Shown: positions 25,330 to 34,474 of the stretch, one piece after another
Layout of the letters: every line of letters begins with the position of its first letter
How positions within the stretch are numbered: the first letter of the stretch is position 1
The notes under the pieces: model-generated
What the model was told of the DNA's origin: nothing
What the model saw: the letters and a program-made list of their open reading frames with translations, nothing else
Database searches by the model: none
DNA from: JAQWRV01 sp045564915
GTDB taxonomy: Bacteria > Pseudomonadota > Alphaproteobacteria > Rhodospirillales > Rhodospirillaceae
Length of the DNA stretch: 64,000 nt
Reading direction: 5' to 3'
NCBI GenBank assembly: GCA_045564915.1
Contig: JBJLGL010000004.1
Span: forward strand, 124,001-188,000
Program-made: the position numbers and the translations under genes

Positions 25330-26898
25330 CTAAAGCGATTTTGATATCATTTCCTGGGCGATTTTCTTAGCCTGACGTATGGCTAAAGCGACGATAGTTA
25401 GTGTGGGATTCTCTGCTGTAGCAGTCACGAACTGACTGCCGTCTGAAACAAAAAGATTTTTCACGTCATGAGTTTGCCCAAAGCTATTAACCACGCCTCT
25501 ATTTGCTTTAGCACTCATGCGGCAGGTGCCCATGTTATGTGTGGCAGCTGCAGTGACTATATGTCGCACATGTAGCGCACCAGCGGCATCCAATAATGCA
25601 TTTGCTTGGCCTTCAAAATGTTTGCCCATCTCTTTGTCATTGTCGTGTATGTTGACGTTGATTACTGGTACCGGCAATCCGTACTGATCTCGTTCTGTAG
25701 GGTGCAAGGTCACACCATTCTGTGACCTCGGCATATCTTCACCGTTAAGAAGCACACCTGCGAGATGACTATAGCTTTCAATAAATCTGGCATAGTCGCG
25801 GCCCCAACCAGCGGCGTCTCCGACAACGGCGAGATTAGTCAACCCTAAGCTGACTGCTTCCATTAAATAGCCGCCAACGAATCCACGAGCAGGATCATGA
25901 GATGCTTCATCAAACACAGTGCCCGGCACAGTAATACCACGATGCATATTAATTGGTTCGCTGAACTCACCGAATGCAATAGCACCTACGTGTCGGACAT
26001 AGTTGCGACCGACCTCTCCCGAAGAGTTAGCAAGGCCGTTTGGAAATAAGTTTGATGAAGAATTGAGTAATAGACGTGGTGTTTCAATAGCATTCCCAGC
26101 AATACAAACAACGCGGGCACTCTGGCGCTGTTCGACACCGTCCTTATCTACATAGACAACACCATTAACTTTGCCAGTGGCATCGTGCTCGATTCTCAAC
26201 ACCATACAGTTGGACCGAAGATCCAGGTTACCTGTCTCCTCTGCTTTCGGGATCTCCGAATAGAGTGTCGACCACTTAGCTCCCATCTTACAACCCTGAT
26301 TGCAAAAGCCGAGCTGAATACAAGCTGACCGGCCATCACGGAATTCCGAATTTATAGCAAGATGCGCATTAGATACTTTCGTATAGCCAATACGTTTTGC
26401 CCCGTTATATAAAACCTTATAATTATTATTTGCCGGGTGGCGATCAATGCCGTGGGTCCCAGTTACGCCCATTTTATCTTCGGCTTTATCGTAAAAAGGC
26501 GCTAGCTCGTCATGAGTTAGGGGCCAGTCCGCAAGAGAGGATCCTTCGATTTCTCCATAAACTGATCGGGCCCTAAATTCATGTGGTTGGGCGCGCAGGC
26601 TTAGGCCGTTCCAATGTATGGTAGACCCGCCTACAGCTTTTACAATCCAAGTAGGCGCGTTAGGTGCAAGAGACGCTGCTGGCCAGTCACCTGTAGCTAT
26701 GCGTTTATCTGCCCAGGTTAGCTGCCCATAGGCCTTGAGTTCATCGTTATGAAAATCGTCAATGTTTAGGCGTGGCCCGGCTTCAAGCACGACCACGCTG
26801 ATACCATTCTCACAAAGCTCATGTGCTACGGTGGCACCACCTGCGCCGGAACCAATAACAACGACAACGCTATCATCTGTTTTCTCGAAACTCCTCAT
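25330..26898 (-). CDS. GMC-family FAD oxidoreductase
   Basis: 522 residues. The FAD-binding motif is VIGSGAGGATVAHEL, and the C-terminus has the GMC His region AATHNMGTCRMS followed by LFVSDGSQFVTATAENPTLT. It belongs to the gluconate/sorbitol dehydrogenase-like branch, which oxidises alcohols or sugars in the periplasm. It has no signal peptide of its own; the small subunit encoded just upstream (ATGA overlap) has a Tat signal, so co-export is expected. The usual third subunit, a cytochrome c, is absent nearby. Convergent with the VOC gene, 6 bases apart. Confidence 0.9.
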   Translation of the reverse strand: MRSFEKTDDSVVVVIGSGAGGATVAHELCENGISVVVLEAGPRLNIDDFHNDELKAYGQLTWADKRIATGDWPAASLAPNAPTWIVKAVGGSTIHWNGLSLRAQPHEFRARSVYGEIEGSSLADWPLTHDELAPFYDKAEDKMGVTGTHGIDRHPANNNYKVLYNGAKRIGYTKVSNAHLAINSEFRDGRSACIQLGFCNQGCKMGAKWSTLYSEIPKAEETGNLDLRSNCMVLRIEHDATGKVNGVVYVDKDGVEQRQSARVVCIAGNAIETPRLLLNSSSNLFPNGLANSSGEVGRNYVRHVGAIAFGEFSEPINMHRGITVPGTVFDEASHDPARGFVGGYLMEAVSLGLTNLAVVGDAAGWGRDYARFIESYSHLAGVLLNGEDMPRSQNGVTLHPTERDQYGLPVPVINVNIHDNDKEMGKHFEGQANALLDAAGALHVRHIVTAAATHNMGTCRMSAKANRGVVNSFGQTHDVKNLFVSDGSQFVTATAENPTLTIVALAIRQAKKIAQEMISKSL

Positions 26899-27383
26899 GA
26901 CTCAGGTTCCGGTAACCAGGTGAGGTCATTAAAGCCGCGGAACACATAACCACCTTTACTATAAGATTCACCTTCATAGCCTAAGGCGGGCCAAATGGCT
27001 GGATTACCATATAGGCCAAAGAGGGCGGTCACGCGTACAGTAATAAAGAAGGGTGTGGATTCAATTGTTTCCAAAATAGTGATCCGCGCATCTTCTTTCT
27101 GTTCCGCCCAAATTCCGCTAGCGGCCTTGTCTAGTAATGCTAAGCCCTTTGTAATTAGTTCGTGGGTGCCTGGGTCTGCTGCCGCGGCATCTAGCTGATC
27201 GACTACGGCGAGGTAGGGTGGGTCATCTAAAGTGTCATGCGGAAAAATATCACGGACCATGCGGAGGAGGCTTGCCGACTCGGCAGGAGTGAATGCTGAT
27301 TGCCCGAATGCAGCTCGCCAAGAAGTCATAGTGGCTGTGATAGCTAAGGCACTTGTGCCTGCTAAAAAGACGCGGCGGTTCAT
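26895..27383 (-). CDS. Gluconate 2-dehydrogenase subunit 3-like Tat protein
   Basis: 162 residues. Tat signal at the N-terminus (MNRRVFLAGTSALAITATM) with GAGGTGA before the ATG. The mature part resembles the gluconate 2-dehydrogenase gamma subunit: SLLRMVRDIFPHDTLDD near the start and ALFGLYGNPAIWPALGYEG toward the end. It likely chaperones and exports the GMC flavoprotein whose start overlaps its stop by four bases. Confidence 0.87.
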   Translation of the reverse strand: MNRRVFLAGTSALAITATMTSWRAAFGQSAFTPAESASLLRMVRDIFPHDTLDDPPYLAVVDQLDAAAADPGTHELITKGLALLDKAASGIWAEQKEDARITILETIESTPFFITVRVTALFGLYGNPAIWPALGYEGESYSKGGYVFRGFNDLTWLPEPES

Positions 27384-27625
27384 GCGATCACCTCAGTTTA
27401 ACCTCAGAAAATACATTGTAGCCTATTATATTTTATGCGCTCGATCGTGGAAACACTATGATCTTGAGAGTAACAGAAATTAAACGGCTCGGCCAAGGTG
27501 GATGTCGGGGTCATCATGCCAATTGACGTAAAGGATTAATCAAGAATATATCTGCTTATGGCTACAAACGGATAGGACAAAACTTAGAAAGCTGACAACT
27601 GTAGCGAGACTAACTACAGCTATAA

Positions 27626-28243
27626 TTAGAGGCTCAGCGACCGTGTGCTTGAATCAATAAATGCCTGCTTTAGTGCCTCAAAGTGAATAACTGACTGAAA
27701 TTGAGGAAACTCGTCAATCACGTTTTGTGGAGCATGAAACAATATCCCTACGTCGGCCTCGCTCAGCATAGTGGTATCGTTATAAGAATCTCCTGCTGCG
27801 ATTACTCGGTAATTTAGTGTATGTAGTGCCTTGACTGATGCTCGCTTGGGGTCTGCCTGCCGTAACTTATAATCTATGACCTTCCCCTCTTCATCTGTGA
27901 TTAACCTATGACAGAACAGAGTAGGCCATTTGAGTTGTCGCATAAGGGGTTCTGAAAACTCGTAGAATGTATCTGACAAGATAATGACCTGGAACCTCTC
28001 GCGAAGCCAATCTAGAAATTGTACCGCACCTTCGAGTGGCTCGAGCTTTGCGATAACGGCTTGAATATCAGTGAGACGAAGATTGTGTTTTTCAAGCAGC
28101 GATAAACGCTGCCTCATGAGAACATTGTAGTCAGGAACATCACGGGTCGTGGCCCTTAGATCATCTATACCTGTCAGTTCCGCAAAAGCAATCCAAACTT
28201 CAGGGACAAGAACACCCTCCAGGTCAAGGCAAGCTATTTCCAA
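27626..28243 (-). CDS. thrH: ThrH-like phosphoserine phosphatase/homoserine phosphotransferase
   Basis: 205 residues of the HAD superfamily. Motif I is DLEGVLVP (nucleophile D7), motif II is VIILSDTFYEF, a conserved Lys lies in DPKRASVKAL, and motif III is AGDSYNDTTML. The DLEGVL form and length fit the ThrH subgroup, which dephosphorylates phosphoserine and can transfer phosphate to homoserine. The start is TTG, eight bases after TTAGGAG. It is transcribed leftward, next to tRNA-Thr; the link to threonine metabolism may be coincidence. Confidence 0.88.
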   Translation of the reverse strand: MEIACLDLEGVLVPEVWIAFAELTGIDDLRATTRDVPDYNVLMRQRLSLLEKHNLRLTDIQAVIAKLEPLEGAVQFLDWLRERFQVIILSDTFYEFSEPLMRQLKWPTLFCHRLITDEEGKVIDYKLRQADPKRASVKALHTLNYRVIAAGDSYNDTTMLSEADVGILFHAPQNVIDEFPQFQSVIHFEALKQAFIDSSTRSLSL

Positions 28244-28344
28244 AGCAATAACTCCTAACGGCGTATTTCTATCATTACTCTTATTTCTGATTTGGCCGCA
28301 AGTTAACCAACCCAGAAGCCAGCTGTCGAACCCATTTACTTAAA

Positions 28345-28419
28345 TGGTGCCGCCGGGTGGAATCGAACCACCGGCCCCACCCTTACCAAGGGTGTGCTCT
28401 ACCCCTGAGCTACGGCGGC
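28345..28419 (-). tRNA. tRNA-Thr (anticodon GGT)
   Basis: Leftward tRNA with encoded CCA. The acceptor GCCGCCG pairs with CGGCGGC, discriminator A. The anticodon stem CACCC/GGGTG encloses loop TTGGTAA, giving anticodon GGT. The T-arm is GGTGG-TTCGATT-CCACC. All four arms fold by eye. Confidence 0.97.
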
Positions 28420-28567
28420 ACGGTTCATCATAATGGCGCAAGGCCCAATTCATTGGTAGAATGGCCGCGGACAATGCCACATGCATTATTGCTGTGCAAG
28501 GCAAGCAAACTCGAGTTACACGTTGCTAGCTCTTTGTTTGGCAGCCTAGGCTTGGTACAAATGGATT

Positions 28568-28762
28568 ATGAACGATATATTACCTAATCGCGGAAAGCCT
28601 GCCCCAAAAAAGGGTAAGAAAGGGAAGAACCTTGAGCGTTCAGCGAACGCCTTAAGGGAGAACCTGAAAAAGCGTAAAGCTCAGACTAGGGCCCAAAAAA
28701 TCCGCTTACAAATTGACCATAATGTATCTCAATTCGGTTCTGAAGAGAGCGATAGAGACTAA
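28568..28762 (+). CDS. Small basic protein upstream of dcd/murA
   Basis: 64 residues, highly charged, no membrane segment. It begins with a Lys/Pro/Gly-rich part (GKPAPKKGKKGK), then one long basic helix (ANALRENLKKRKAQTRAQK). Small proteins of this shape (LRxNLxKRKAQ) are often seen upstream of murA in Alphaproteobacteria, but I know no function. The codon pattern and position support a real gene. The ATG lacks a strong ribosome site. Confidence 0.65.
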   Translation: MNDILPNRGKPAPKKGKKGKNLERSANALRENLKKRKAQTRAQKIRLQIDHNVSQFGSEESDRD

Positions 28763-28894
28763 AGTCCAGACCCAATAGCTTGAGAGCCCGGGGCCCCTAG
28801 GCTACAACATATACAAATCACTTAACTTACATCCTTGACAATGCATAGAGCCGCATTTGTCCTAGTCACAACACTTTGCGCAAGGAAACCGTGT

Positions 28895-29449
28895 ATGCCT
28901 GTAATGCCCGACAGTTGGATCAGAACCATGGCAATGGAGCAGGGTATGATCGAGCCATTCAACGACCGCCTGGCGCACGATGGGGTTATATCCTATGGCC
29001 TTTCATCCTATGGCTATGATGCCAGGGTTTCTGATGAGTTTAAGATTTTTACAAATGTTGATAATGCAGTAGTGGATCCTAAGGACTTCTCGACCCAGGG
29101 CTTTGTCGATCGCAAAGTTGATAACTGTGTAATTCCCCCCAATAGCTTTGCACTAGCGCGTACTGTAGAATTCTTTCGAATACCTCGCGGTGTATTAGTT
29201 ATCTGTTTGGGTAAATCCACTTATGCGCGCTGTGGTATAATTGTGAATGTCACACCCTTGGAGCCTGAATGGGAAGGACATGTAACGCTAGAATTTTCAA
29301 ATACTACTCCGCTTCCGGCTCGCATTTACGCTAATGAGGGCGCTTGTCAGTTCATTTTCTTGAAGGGGGATAGTGTCTGCGATGTTTCTTATGCGGACCG
29401 TAAAGGCAAGTACCAAGGCCAACAGGGTGTAACCCTGCCAAAACTTTGA
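28895..29449 (+). CDS. dcd: dCTP deaminase
   Basis: 184 residues from ATG 28895, preceded by AAGGAAA; an upstream in-frame ATG at 28835 would add 20 atypical residues. Family blocks: SYGLSSYGYDARVSDEFKIF, the nucleotide-binding GKSTYARCGI with the following NVTPLEPEWEG (catalytic Glu), and YANEGACQFIF. Dcd deaminates dCTP to dUTP for thymidylate synthesis. It stands 54 bases before murA, a common alphaproteobacterial arrangement. Confidence 0.95.
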   Translation: MPVMPDSWIRTMAMEQGMIEPFNDRLAHDGVISYGLSSYGYDARVSDEFKIFTNVDNAVVDPKDFSTQGFVDRKVDNCVIPPNSFALARTVEFFRIPRGVLVICLGKSTYARCGIIVNVTPLEPEWEGHVTLEFSNTTPLPARIYANEGACQFIFLKGDSVCDVSYADRKGKYQGQQGVTLPKL

Positions 29450-29503
29450 AGGGCTGTCGTCGGGTCAAAACACTGTCCCACTATTTAGTCTAGGGCATAG
29501 CTT

Positions 29504-30778
29504 ATGGATGCTATACGAATACATGGTGGTATCCCGCTGATAGGCGAAATTCCTATCTCCGGCGCTAAGAATGCGGCGTTACCATTAATGGCTGCTAGCT
29601 TGCTGGCAGATGAGCCGTTGGTTCTTAAGAATGTTCCGGATCTTGCAGATATCAAGATGATGGGGCAACTTCTCAGCCAGCATGGCGCTGCAGTCGAAAG
29701 GGCCGACGATGGACGTACGGTTACTTTGTATGCGCATACTATCGCTAGTACAGAAGCACCTTACGAGTTAGTGCGACGAATGCGCGCATCTGTACTAGTC
29801 CTCGGCCCATTGGTGGCGCGGCAAGGCCATGCGAGGGTTTCGCTACCGGGCGGTTGCGCTATTGGGACCCGTCCAGTAGACCTTCATCTCAAGGCTCTAG
29901 CAGCGCTGGGTGCTGAGATCAAACTCGAAGGTGGTTATGTCGAAGCTCGTCTGCCAGATGACAAGACACGACTTACCGGGGCCCATTTTACTTTTCCTAC
30001 AGTGACAGTTGGCGGCACTGAAAATCTCTTGATGGCGGCTGTTTTGGCCCAAGGAGAGACCATTATCGAGAATGCCGCCCTAGAACCTGAAATTACTGAT
30101 TTGGCAGAATGTCTTAATGCCATGGGAGCAAGCATAACTGGTTTAGGATCAGGCACTTTAAAGGTACAGGGTGTGGATTCACTGCACGGAGCAAATCATA
30201 CTGTTGTACCCGACCGAATCGAAACCGGCACTTATGCTGTCGCAGCGGCTATTACGCGAGGTAAGATAAAGTTGACTAATGCCCGTGCTGAGTTGCTCGA
30301 ATCGGTCCTTGATACTATGCGGCAAACGGGTATTGATGTTGTAACTGATCGGTCATCGATAACTATCACCGCCTCTAATAAGCTTAACGGCGTTGATGTG
30401 ATGACGGAGCCTTACCCTGGTTTCCCTACAGATATGCAGGCACAATGGATGGCACTAATGACTACGGTGGAAGGCGCCGCGATGGTAACGGAGACTATCT
30501 TTGAGAACCGTTTTATGCATGTGCCCGAATTAGGTCGGTTCGGTGCCGATATTAATGTGCATGGAGCCTCAGCCATTGTTCGAGGTAAAACCGATCTATC
30601 CGGCGCACCAGTTATGGCGACTGACTTACGAGCATCTGTATCCTTAGTATTGACCGGTTTAGCTGCTAAGGGGGAGACAACAGTTAATCGGGTTTATCAT
30701 CTCGATCGCGGATATGAGCGCTTGGAAGAAAAGCTTGCTGCCTGTGGTGCACGCATCGAACGTATTAGAGGTTTGTAG
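29504..30778 (+). CDS. murA: UDP-N-acetylglucosamine 1-carboxyvinyltransferase
   Basis: 424 residues, full length. First committed step of peptidoglycan synthesis in the cytoplasm (PEP plus UDP-GlcNAc). N-terminal GGIPLIGEIPISGAKNAALP binds UDP-GlcNAc. Active-site C118 is in PGGCAIGTRPVDLHL, the residue attacked by fosfomycin, so no Cys-to-Asp resistance form. ENRFMHVPELGRFGAD and the C-terminal YHLDRGYERLEEKL complete the fold. Confidence 0.97.
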   Translation: MDAIRIHGGIPLIGEIPISGAKNAALPLMAASLLADEPLVLKNVPDLADIKMMGQLLSQHGAAVERADDGRTVTLYAHTIASTEAPYELVRRMRASVLVLGPLVARQGHARVSLPGGCAIGTRPVDLHLKALAALGAEIKLEGGYVEARLPDDKTRLTGAHFTFPTVTVGGTENLLMAAVLAQGETIIENAALEPEITDLAECLNAMGASITGLGSGTLKVQGVDSLHGANHTVVPDRIETGTYAVAAAITRGKIKLTNARAELLESVLDTMRQTGIDVVTDRSSITITASNKLNGVDVMTEPYPGFPTDMQAQWMALMTTVEGAAMVTETIFENRFMHVPELGRFGADINVHGASAIVRGKTDLSGAPVMATDLRASVSLVLTGLAAKGETTVNRVYHLDRGYERLEEKLAACGARIERIRGL

Positions 30779-31173
30779 AGATTAAGTAGCTATAAAGAAC
30801 GTCTATCTTGGCCTAGTTGCCATCAGAGTAGGGAATAGTGGGCTACTAATAGGTAGACTAAGAAATTGGCGCCACAAAAGCCACAGCCTGCTCATGAAAG
30901 CCCAACAAGGTCCGCCGATTCGCTTTTTGTGACTAGTTCGGAGGCTATTTGCTGTTTGTTATAGTGGTTTGTGACAGCTACTACCTTATTACTTCTCTGA
31001 TCCTTACTACACGTGGACACTAAATTTCTCCTTTAGTTGAAACAATGAGGTGCTTTGCTAAGCTAAACTATGTGACCTGCCTGGGCCTGGATCTATCAAG
31101 AATCCTGGCTTTCGGCAGCGCTGCGTGGTAAATGCGCCGCCTTCTGAATTACTTTTTAGGTATCTCGTGAGTC
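30779..31173. other. Intergenic region murA-hisG, no gene seen
   Basis: 395 bases. In many Alphaproteobacteria a small DUF2948 gene occupies the murA-hisD interval; I find no intact or obviously broken version here on either strand. It likely holds a promoter for hisGD, but no boxes are assigned. Confidence 0.45.
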
Positions 31174-31839
31174 ATGCCCCAAGATCCAATCATTATCGCT
31201 CTGCCAAAGGGCCGGATCATGACCGAAGCCCGGCCGCTTCTCGATGCGGTAGGTATTCAACCAGAGTCTGCCTTTGATGACGAAGGAGCAAGGCAGTTAA
31301 AATTCTCGACCAATTTCGAACATATTTCGATTATCAAAGTGCGCTCATTTGATGTTGCTACCTTTGTTGCTTTCGGGGCTGCTCATTTTGGCGTTGCCGG
31401 AAACGATGTATTAGCCGAATTTGATTACTCGGAAATCTATGCGCCACTCGATCTAGGAATAGGAAAGTGTAGACTTAGCATCGCCCAAGAAGCGGGCCTG
31501 GGCGACGATCTCGATTTATCTAAGTTGTCGCATGTGCGTATTGCAACCAAGTACCCGGAAACCACTAGAAAGTATTTTGCCGCCAAGGGTGTTCAGACGG
31601 AATGCGTGAAGCTCAATGGTGCTCTGGAACTGGCACCGAAGATCGGTCTGACACCGCATATTGTTGACCTAGTTTCGACCGGAAAGACATTAAAAGAAAA
31701 CGGTTTGGCTGAAGTGGCTACAATTGCCGAAGTTTCTTCACGCCTCATAGTTAATAGGACAGCATTAAAAGTGCGAGCCACAGAGATTAATGCCTGGATT
31801 GAAAGGTTTCGGAGTGTGGTAGATGCCTCAATGGCTTAA
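31174..31839 (+). CDS. hisG: ATP phosphoribosyltransferase, short form
   Basis: 221 residues, short-form HisG lacking the C-terminal regulatory domain. Blocks: ALPKGRIMTEARPLL, FGVAGNDVLAE (substrate loop) and PHIVDLVSTGKTLKENGL (PRPP-binding). It catalyses the first step of histidine synthesis. The short form works only with HisZ, which is not in this window. It overlaps hisD by 17 bases, so coupled translation is likely. Confidence 0.95.
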   Translation: MPQDPIIIALPKGRIMTEARPLLDAVGIQPESAFDDEGARQLKFSTNFEHISIIKVRSFDVATFVAFGAAHFGVAGNDVLAEFDYSEIYAPLDLGIGKCRLSIAQEAGLGDDLDLSKLSHVRIATKYPETTRKYFAAKGVQTECVKLNGALELAPKIGLTPHIVDLVSTGKTLKENGLAEVATIAEVSSRLIVNRTALKVRATEINAWIERFRSVVDASMA

Positions 31840-33118
31840 TACATCTGATTCTGATTTTGACGAAGCGTTCGACGCTCTATTGTCGGCAAACCGCAAAGAA
31901 AAGAGTAATGTTGATGGCGTGGTGGCTAACATTCTTGCGAAGGTTAAAGCGGCGGGTGATGAAGCTGTAATTTCGTATACAGAGAAATTTGACAGAATAA
32001 AGTTAACTCCAGAGTCTCTAAGATTTACGCAAGATGAGATAGATCAAGCAAACGCGGATTGTGATCCAGTCTTGCTCAAGACCATGCGAGAGGCTGTAGG
32101 CCGGATTCGTAGCTATCATGAAAAACAAATGCCCTCTGACCTAAAGTACCAGGACGATCTTGGTATTACACTTGGGTACCGGTGGACAGCGATCAAATCT
32201 GCTGGTCTCTACGTGCCCGGTGGGACCGCAGCATTATTTTCATCTGTACTTATGAATGCTGTGCCGGCTCGGGTGGCAGGGGTGTCTCGATTGGTGGTCA
32301 CGCTACCAACACCGGAGGGTGTATCAAGTTCCTCGATGTTGGCGGCTTGCGCTATTGCTGGTGTGGATGAGGTGTATCGTATCGGCGGCGCTCAGGCGAT
32401 TGGTGCTCTCGCCTATGGCACGTCAACGATAAAGCCTGTGGATGTCATTGTCGGTCCAGGTAATGCGTATGTAGCGTCGGCCAAGAAGCAAGTTTTTGGT
32501 AGTGTTGGCATTGATATGGTCGCTGGGCCATCAGAAGTGACGGTCGTTGCAGTTGGGCAAAATAATCCGGATTGGATTGCTGCAGATCTTATGGCTCAGG
32601 CGGAGCATGATCCCTCCTCACAATCGATCTTGATTACGGATGATGCCGACTTTGGTCGGCAGGTTAGCGATGCAGTGGAGCGATATCTTTCTGTTATAGC
32701 CCGACAAGAAATTGCGAGTGAAAGCTGGGGAAGGCATGGTGCTATTATTTTGGTTGATACACTGGATCGTGCAGTTAGCCTCGTTGATCGTATTGCACCC
32801 GAGCACTTAGAGCTAGCAGTTGATGATCCAGAGTCATTCAGTAACTGCGTACATAATGCGGGAGCTATTTTCTTAGGACGGCATACACCGGAGGCTGTTG
32901 GTGATTACATTGCTGGCCCTAGCCATGTGCTCCCAACGTCAGGTACTGCACGATTTTCCTCAGGCCTCAGTGTTATGGATTTTCTTAAGCGAACTTCATT
33001 AATAGGCTGCACACAAGAGGGTTTGCAGAGTATTTCTGCAGGTGTAGTAGCGATGGCCGAAGCAGAAGAACTTTCTGCCCATGCGCGCTCAGTTTCCATT
33101 CGTCTCAAGATGGATTAA
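31823..33118 (+). CDS. hisD: Histidinol dehydrogenase
   Basis: 431 residues. Family blocks: SAGLYVPGGTAALFSSVLMN, RIGGAQAIGALAYGT, IVGPGNAYVASAKKQ, DMVAGPSEV, AQAEHDP (zinc ligand region) and PSHVLPTSGTARFSSGL. It makes the last two oxidation steps of histidine synthesis with zinc and NAD. The ATG lies inside hisG; UPF0262 follows after 9 bases. Confidence 0.97.
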   Translation: MPQWLNTSDSDFDEAFDALLSANRKEKSNVDGVVANILAKVKAAGDEAVISYTEKFDRIKLTPESLRFTQDEIDQANADCDPVLLKTMREAVGRIRSYHEKQMPSDLKYQDDLGITLGYRWTAIKSAGLYVPGGTAALFSSVLMNAVPARVAGVSRLVVTLPTPEGVSSSSMLAACAIAGVDEVYRIGGAQAIGALAYGTSTIKPVDVIVGPGNAYVASAKKQVFGSVGIDMVAGPSEVTVVAVGQNNPDWIAADLMAQAEHDPSSQSILITDDADFGRQVSDAVERYLSVIARQEIASESWGRHGAIILVDTLDRAVSLVDRIAPEHLELAVDDPESFSNCVHNAGAIFLGRHTPEAVGDYIAGPSHVLPTSGTARFSSGLSVMDFLKRTSLIGCTQEGLQSISAGVVAMAEAEELSAHARSVSIRLKMD

Positions 33119-33127
33119 GAGAGATTT

Positions 33128-33661
33128 GTGTCTCCCGGACCTGAAAATGATCCGTCTGATGTTAGAAAGGAGCGGGTAGATTCCTTACCAAGCAACTCGA
33201 TCGTCAAGATAATTCTTGACGAAGGATCTTTCTTGCGCCGTCGTCCAGAAGTCGAGCATGAGCGAGAAGTCGCCTTGTTTGACCTTCTCGAGAAAAATCA
33301 TTTCGAATTGGTTGGCGAGGGTTCTGTACCAGGTCCATACCACGTGAACTTAGCTTTGCGAGAAGAGCGCCTCATCTTCGCTTTGTCGTCGCCTAATGGG
33401 TCCCTAATAACGGAAATAGAACTTCCAACTAGGCCATTCAGGTCAGTTATTAGGGATTACTTTCTTGTATGCGAGTCTTATTTTGACGCCATTAAGACTC
33501 TGACACCCACACAAATTGAGTCTATTGATATGGGTCGGCGGAGTTTACATAACGAAGGTGCCCAGAAACTCGAAGAGAGGTTAAGAGAGTGTGTGGATCT
33601 TGACCGATTGACTGCACGGCGCTTATTCACACTTTTGTGCGTTCTGCACATGCGTGGGTAG
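33128..33661 (+). CDS. UPF0262 family protein
   Basis: 177 residues starting at GTG. Matches the alphaproteobacterial UPF0262 family: IVKIILDEGSFLRRRPEVEH, VALFDLLEKNHFELVGEG, RDYFLVCESYFDAIKTLTP and MGRRSLHNEGAQ. The function is unknown; its conserved place between hisD and the phosphatase gene is one of the best lineage markers in the window. Confidence 0.93.
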   Translation: MSPGPENDPSDVRKERVDSLPSNSIVKIILDEGSFLRRRPEVEHEREVALFDLLEKNHFELVGEGSVPGPYHVNLALREERLIFALSSPNGSLITEIELPTRPFRSVIRDYFLVCESYFDAIKTLTPTQIESIDMGRRSLHNEGAQKLEERLRECVDLDRLTARRLFTLLCVLHMRG

Positions 33662-33666
33662 TTGCC

Positions 33667-34110
33667 ATGGAATTTCTGCCCTCATCCCTCTTGTTTTGTT
33701 GCACTATGAATATCGTCCGTTCACCAATGGCTGAAGGAATCATGAAGCGATTTCACGGAGAGCGAATTTTTGTAGATAGTGTTGGAGTACGTTCTGGAGA
33801 AATTGACCCGTTTATGGTTGAGGTTATGGGAGAGATAGGTGTCGATATGAGTGGTCATATTTCGAAGACATTTGACGATCTTGAGGACGACTCATTTGAC
33901 TATGTTATATCTTTATCACCTAATGCTCAGCATAAGGCGGTAGATCTGACTCGTTATATGGCCTGTGAAGTCTTATTTTGGAACACATTTGACCCCACAT
34001 TTGTAGAAGGATCACGCACTCATCGGCTCGCGGCCTACCGCAATGTACGCGACGCACTTCAGGCACGTATTTTGGATATCTTTCCTCAGATGGAAGACGG
34101 GGCATTTTAG
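33667..34110 (+). CDS. Low-molecular-weight protein-tyrosine-phosphatase-like protein
   Basis: 147 residues from ATG 33667; an in-frame ATG at 33637 overlaps UPF0262 and is less likely. The P-loop is C12-x5-R18 (CTMNIVRS) at the N-terminus as usual, and a late NTFDPTFVEGS may provide the general-acid Asp. This group includes tyrosine phosphatases and arsenate reductase-like proteins. The substrate is unknown; the position before infA is conserved in Alphaproteobacteria. Confidence 0.88.
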   Translation: MEFLPSSLLFCCTMNIVRSPMAEGIMKRFHGERIFVDSVGVRSGEIDPFMVEVMGEIGVDMSGHISKTFDDLEDDSFDYVISLSPNAQHKAVDLTRYMACEVLFWNTFDPTFVEGSRTHRLAAYRNVRDALQARILDIFPQMEDGAF

Positions 34111-34226
34111 CAACAATTTATGGGATTCTAATAAATGCTAATGAAAACGCTTGACCCTGGTAGGGGTCTGCCTTCTTTTGGCTCCAAGATACTACTTATT
34201 TACAAAATCTAACGTGATGAGGATGA

Positions 34227-34445
34227 ATGGCGAAAGAAGATATGATCGAGTTTGCTGGGATGGTGACCGAAATTCTTCCGAACGCAATGTTCCGGGTAAA
34301 GCTAGACAATGACCATGAAATACTGGCGCATACGTCAGGTAAAATGCGGAAAAACCGCATTCGTGTCTTGGCCGGCGATCGGGTCAATGTGGAAATGACT
34401 CCGTATGACCTCACCAAGGGCCGTATTACTTTTCGGTTCAAGTAA
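34227..34445 (+). CDS. infA: Translation initiation factor IF-1
   Basis: 72 residues, a single OB-fold with the standard IF-1 sequence: start MAKEDMIEFAGMVTEILPN, then HTSGKMRKNRIRVLAGD and PYDLTKGRITFRFK. It binds the ribosomal A site during initiation. Length and sequence are canonical. Confidence 0.98.
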   Translation: MAKEDMIEFAGMVTEILPNAMFRVKLDNDHEILAHTSGKMRKNRIRVLAGDRVNVEMTPYDLTKGRITFRFK

Positions 34446-34474
34446 TGGTTCGGCGTGGCAGCGTCTGACCTGAA

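Noticed and set aside
28357..28587. Rightward ORF across tRNA-Thr
   Set aside because: Starts inside the antisense of the tRNA; this is a well-known false ORF type.
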